From positions 1 through 5,927 of the forward strand of contig CAYFSC010000183.1 of assembly GCA_964345695.1 (NCBI GenBank): a stretch of DNA of 5,927 nucleotides, in the 5' to 3' direction. Shown in pieces: positions 5,229 to 5,927 of the stretch. The stretch comes from CAYFSC01 sp964345695 (GTDB lineage: Bacteria; Bacteroidota; Rhodothermia; Rhodothermales; Salinibacteraceae). The notes under the pieces were generated by a model. It ran no database searches. It had not been told where the DNA came from and saw only the letters and a list, made by a program, of their open reading frames with translations. Position numbers and translations under genes: made by a program. The stretch's first letter is position 1, and each line of letters starts with the position of its first letter.

Positions 5229-5927
5229 TCACACCTCGACGGTTCCGCGAAAGACGGTCTCGGCCGGACCCTCAAGGAAGAGCTCCGTGCCGCGCTCCGT
5301 CGCCTCGTGGCCGACTCGGAACGCGCCGCCCGCGGCCTTCACTCGAACGGGATCGCCCTCCACGCGCCCGAGCGCCCAAGCCACCGTTGCCGCAGCGAGC
5401 ACGCCGGTGCCGCAGGCGAGCGTTTCCCCTTCGACGCCCTTCTCGTAGGTGCGAACCCGGAGCAGCGGTCGGTTCTCCGCATCGGTGTCCACCTGAACGA
5501 AATTCGCGTTGGCGCCCGCAGGCTGCATGCGGGCATCGGTGCGGAGGCGTCGCCCCCATGCCGCAACGTCGGCCGCTTCCAGGGCGTCGACGAACGTGAC
5601 GAGGTGCTCGGTGCCCGTCCACACGTAGTGCACAGCCTCCAGCGGACCCGGAAGGGGCTCGCTGAGATCGACTGCGCGACGTAGGTGGCGCGAATCGGGG
5701 ACGTACAGGCGGACCGGGGCATCCGGTGCGTCGGGTACGTGTCCGTGGTAGCGTCCGGCGTCGGTTTCGAACACAACCTCCGGCCCCCCGAGCCCCGCCG
5801 CGACGGCGTACCGGGCCAGGCACCGCGCTCCGTTTCCGCACATGGTGGCGGGCGACCCGTCAGCGTTGACGTAGCGCATGCGGTAGTCGGCCGCGTCGGC
5901 GTCCTCGAGCGCGAGCAGGCCGTCGGC
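5229..5927 (-). CDS. dapF: Diaminopimelate epimerase, C-terminal part (N-terminus outside window)
   Basis: The minus-strand frame is open from the window edge to a TGA at 5229-5231 and gives 232 residues of DapF. This cytoplasmic enzyme converts LL- to meso-diaminopimelate, the last step before lysine and a peptidoglycan building block. It is cofactor-independent and uses two cysteines as base and acid. Both are visible: C30 of this fragment in NADGSPATMCGNGARC and C172 in GVEGETLACGTGVLAAA. ANANFVQVD (about 139-147) and TGTEHLVTFVD (about 104-114) are also family blocks. By comparison with known DapF, in which the first catalytic Cys is near position 73, about 40 residues are missing beyond the window end, including the GNDF region. 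The internal ATG at 5879 is not the start, because ADGLLALEDADAADYR upstream of it is conserved DapF sequence. The gene converges on the PpiD-like gene with an 83-bp gap. Confidence 0.96.
   Translation of the reverse strand, partial: ADGLLALEDADAADYRMRYVNADGSPATMCGNGARCLARYAVAAGLGGPEVVFETDAGRYHGHVPDAPDAPVRLYVPDSRHLRRAVDLSEPLPGPLEAVHYVWTGTEHLVTFVDALEAADVAAWGRRLRTDARMQPAGANANFVQVDTDAENRPLLRVRTYEKGVEGETLACGTGVLAAATVAWALGRVEGDPVRVKAAGGAFRVGHEATERGTELFLEGPAETVFRGTVEV

Noticed and set aside
5198..5229. GCCTCTT direct repeat in the ppiD-dapF gap (5198-5204 and 5223-5229)
   Set aside because: Two 7-bp copies at 25-bp spacing in low-complexity sequence are easily due to chance, and no hairpin or other structure supports them.
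4618..5232. Minus-strand open frame of 204 codons across the ppiD-dapF junction
   Set aside because: It is antisense to the PpiD C-terminus and its Leu- and Arg-rich runs are the reverse reading of Gln and Glu codons.

Overview
The window is ordinary chromosomal housekeeping sequence from a GC-rich bacterium. The best guess is a Salinibacter/Rhodothermia-like member of the Bacteroidota. This rests on four things: an acidic tail on the protein upstream of L27; strongly acidic stretches in the PpiD-like chaperone, as in salt-in halophiles; a PpiD N-terminus (MGVMNKLRDNTGVILWILV) of the kind found in that phylum; and no Shine-Dalgarno sequence before any readable start. The assignment comes from recognising the proteins by eye, not from a search.

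Layout, left to right. (1) Bases 1-93 hold the end of a plus-strand gene with a very acidic tail, most likely rplU (ribosomal protein L21). It is followed 48 bp later by a complete rpmA (L27, 142-402). A strong intrinsic terminator at 432-466 closes this ribosomal unit. (2) At 593-1849 lies a plus-strand PLP enzyme of the kynureninase branch of fold type I, which differs from classical kynureninase at signature positions. (3) At 1842-2750 on the minus strand lies an MtfA-type (M90) zinc peptidase with two added N-terminal membrane segments. Its stop overlaps the end of the PLP enzyme tail to tail. (4) A 316-bp divergent intergenic region (2751-3066) separates it from (5) a 692-residue membrane-anchored PpiD/SurA-like peptidyl-prolyl isomerase (3067-5145, plus). 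(6) After an 83-bp convergent gap with a small tandem duplication comes the minus-strand C-terminal part of dapF (diaminopimelate epimerase, 5229 to the window end).

The genes serve separate jobs: translation, amino-acid or PLP chemistry, proteolysis, envelope protein folding, and lysine/peptidoglycan precursor synthesis. They lie in at least four transcription units with alternating orientation, so no multi-gene system is visible. I see no mobile element, CRISPR array, tRNA or rRNA. The points most worth a second look are the altered active-site signature of the kynureninase-like enzyme, the repeated parvulin-like architecture of the PpiD protein (three units at about 104-residue spacing plus a half unit), and the membrane-anchored form of the MtfA-like peptidase.
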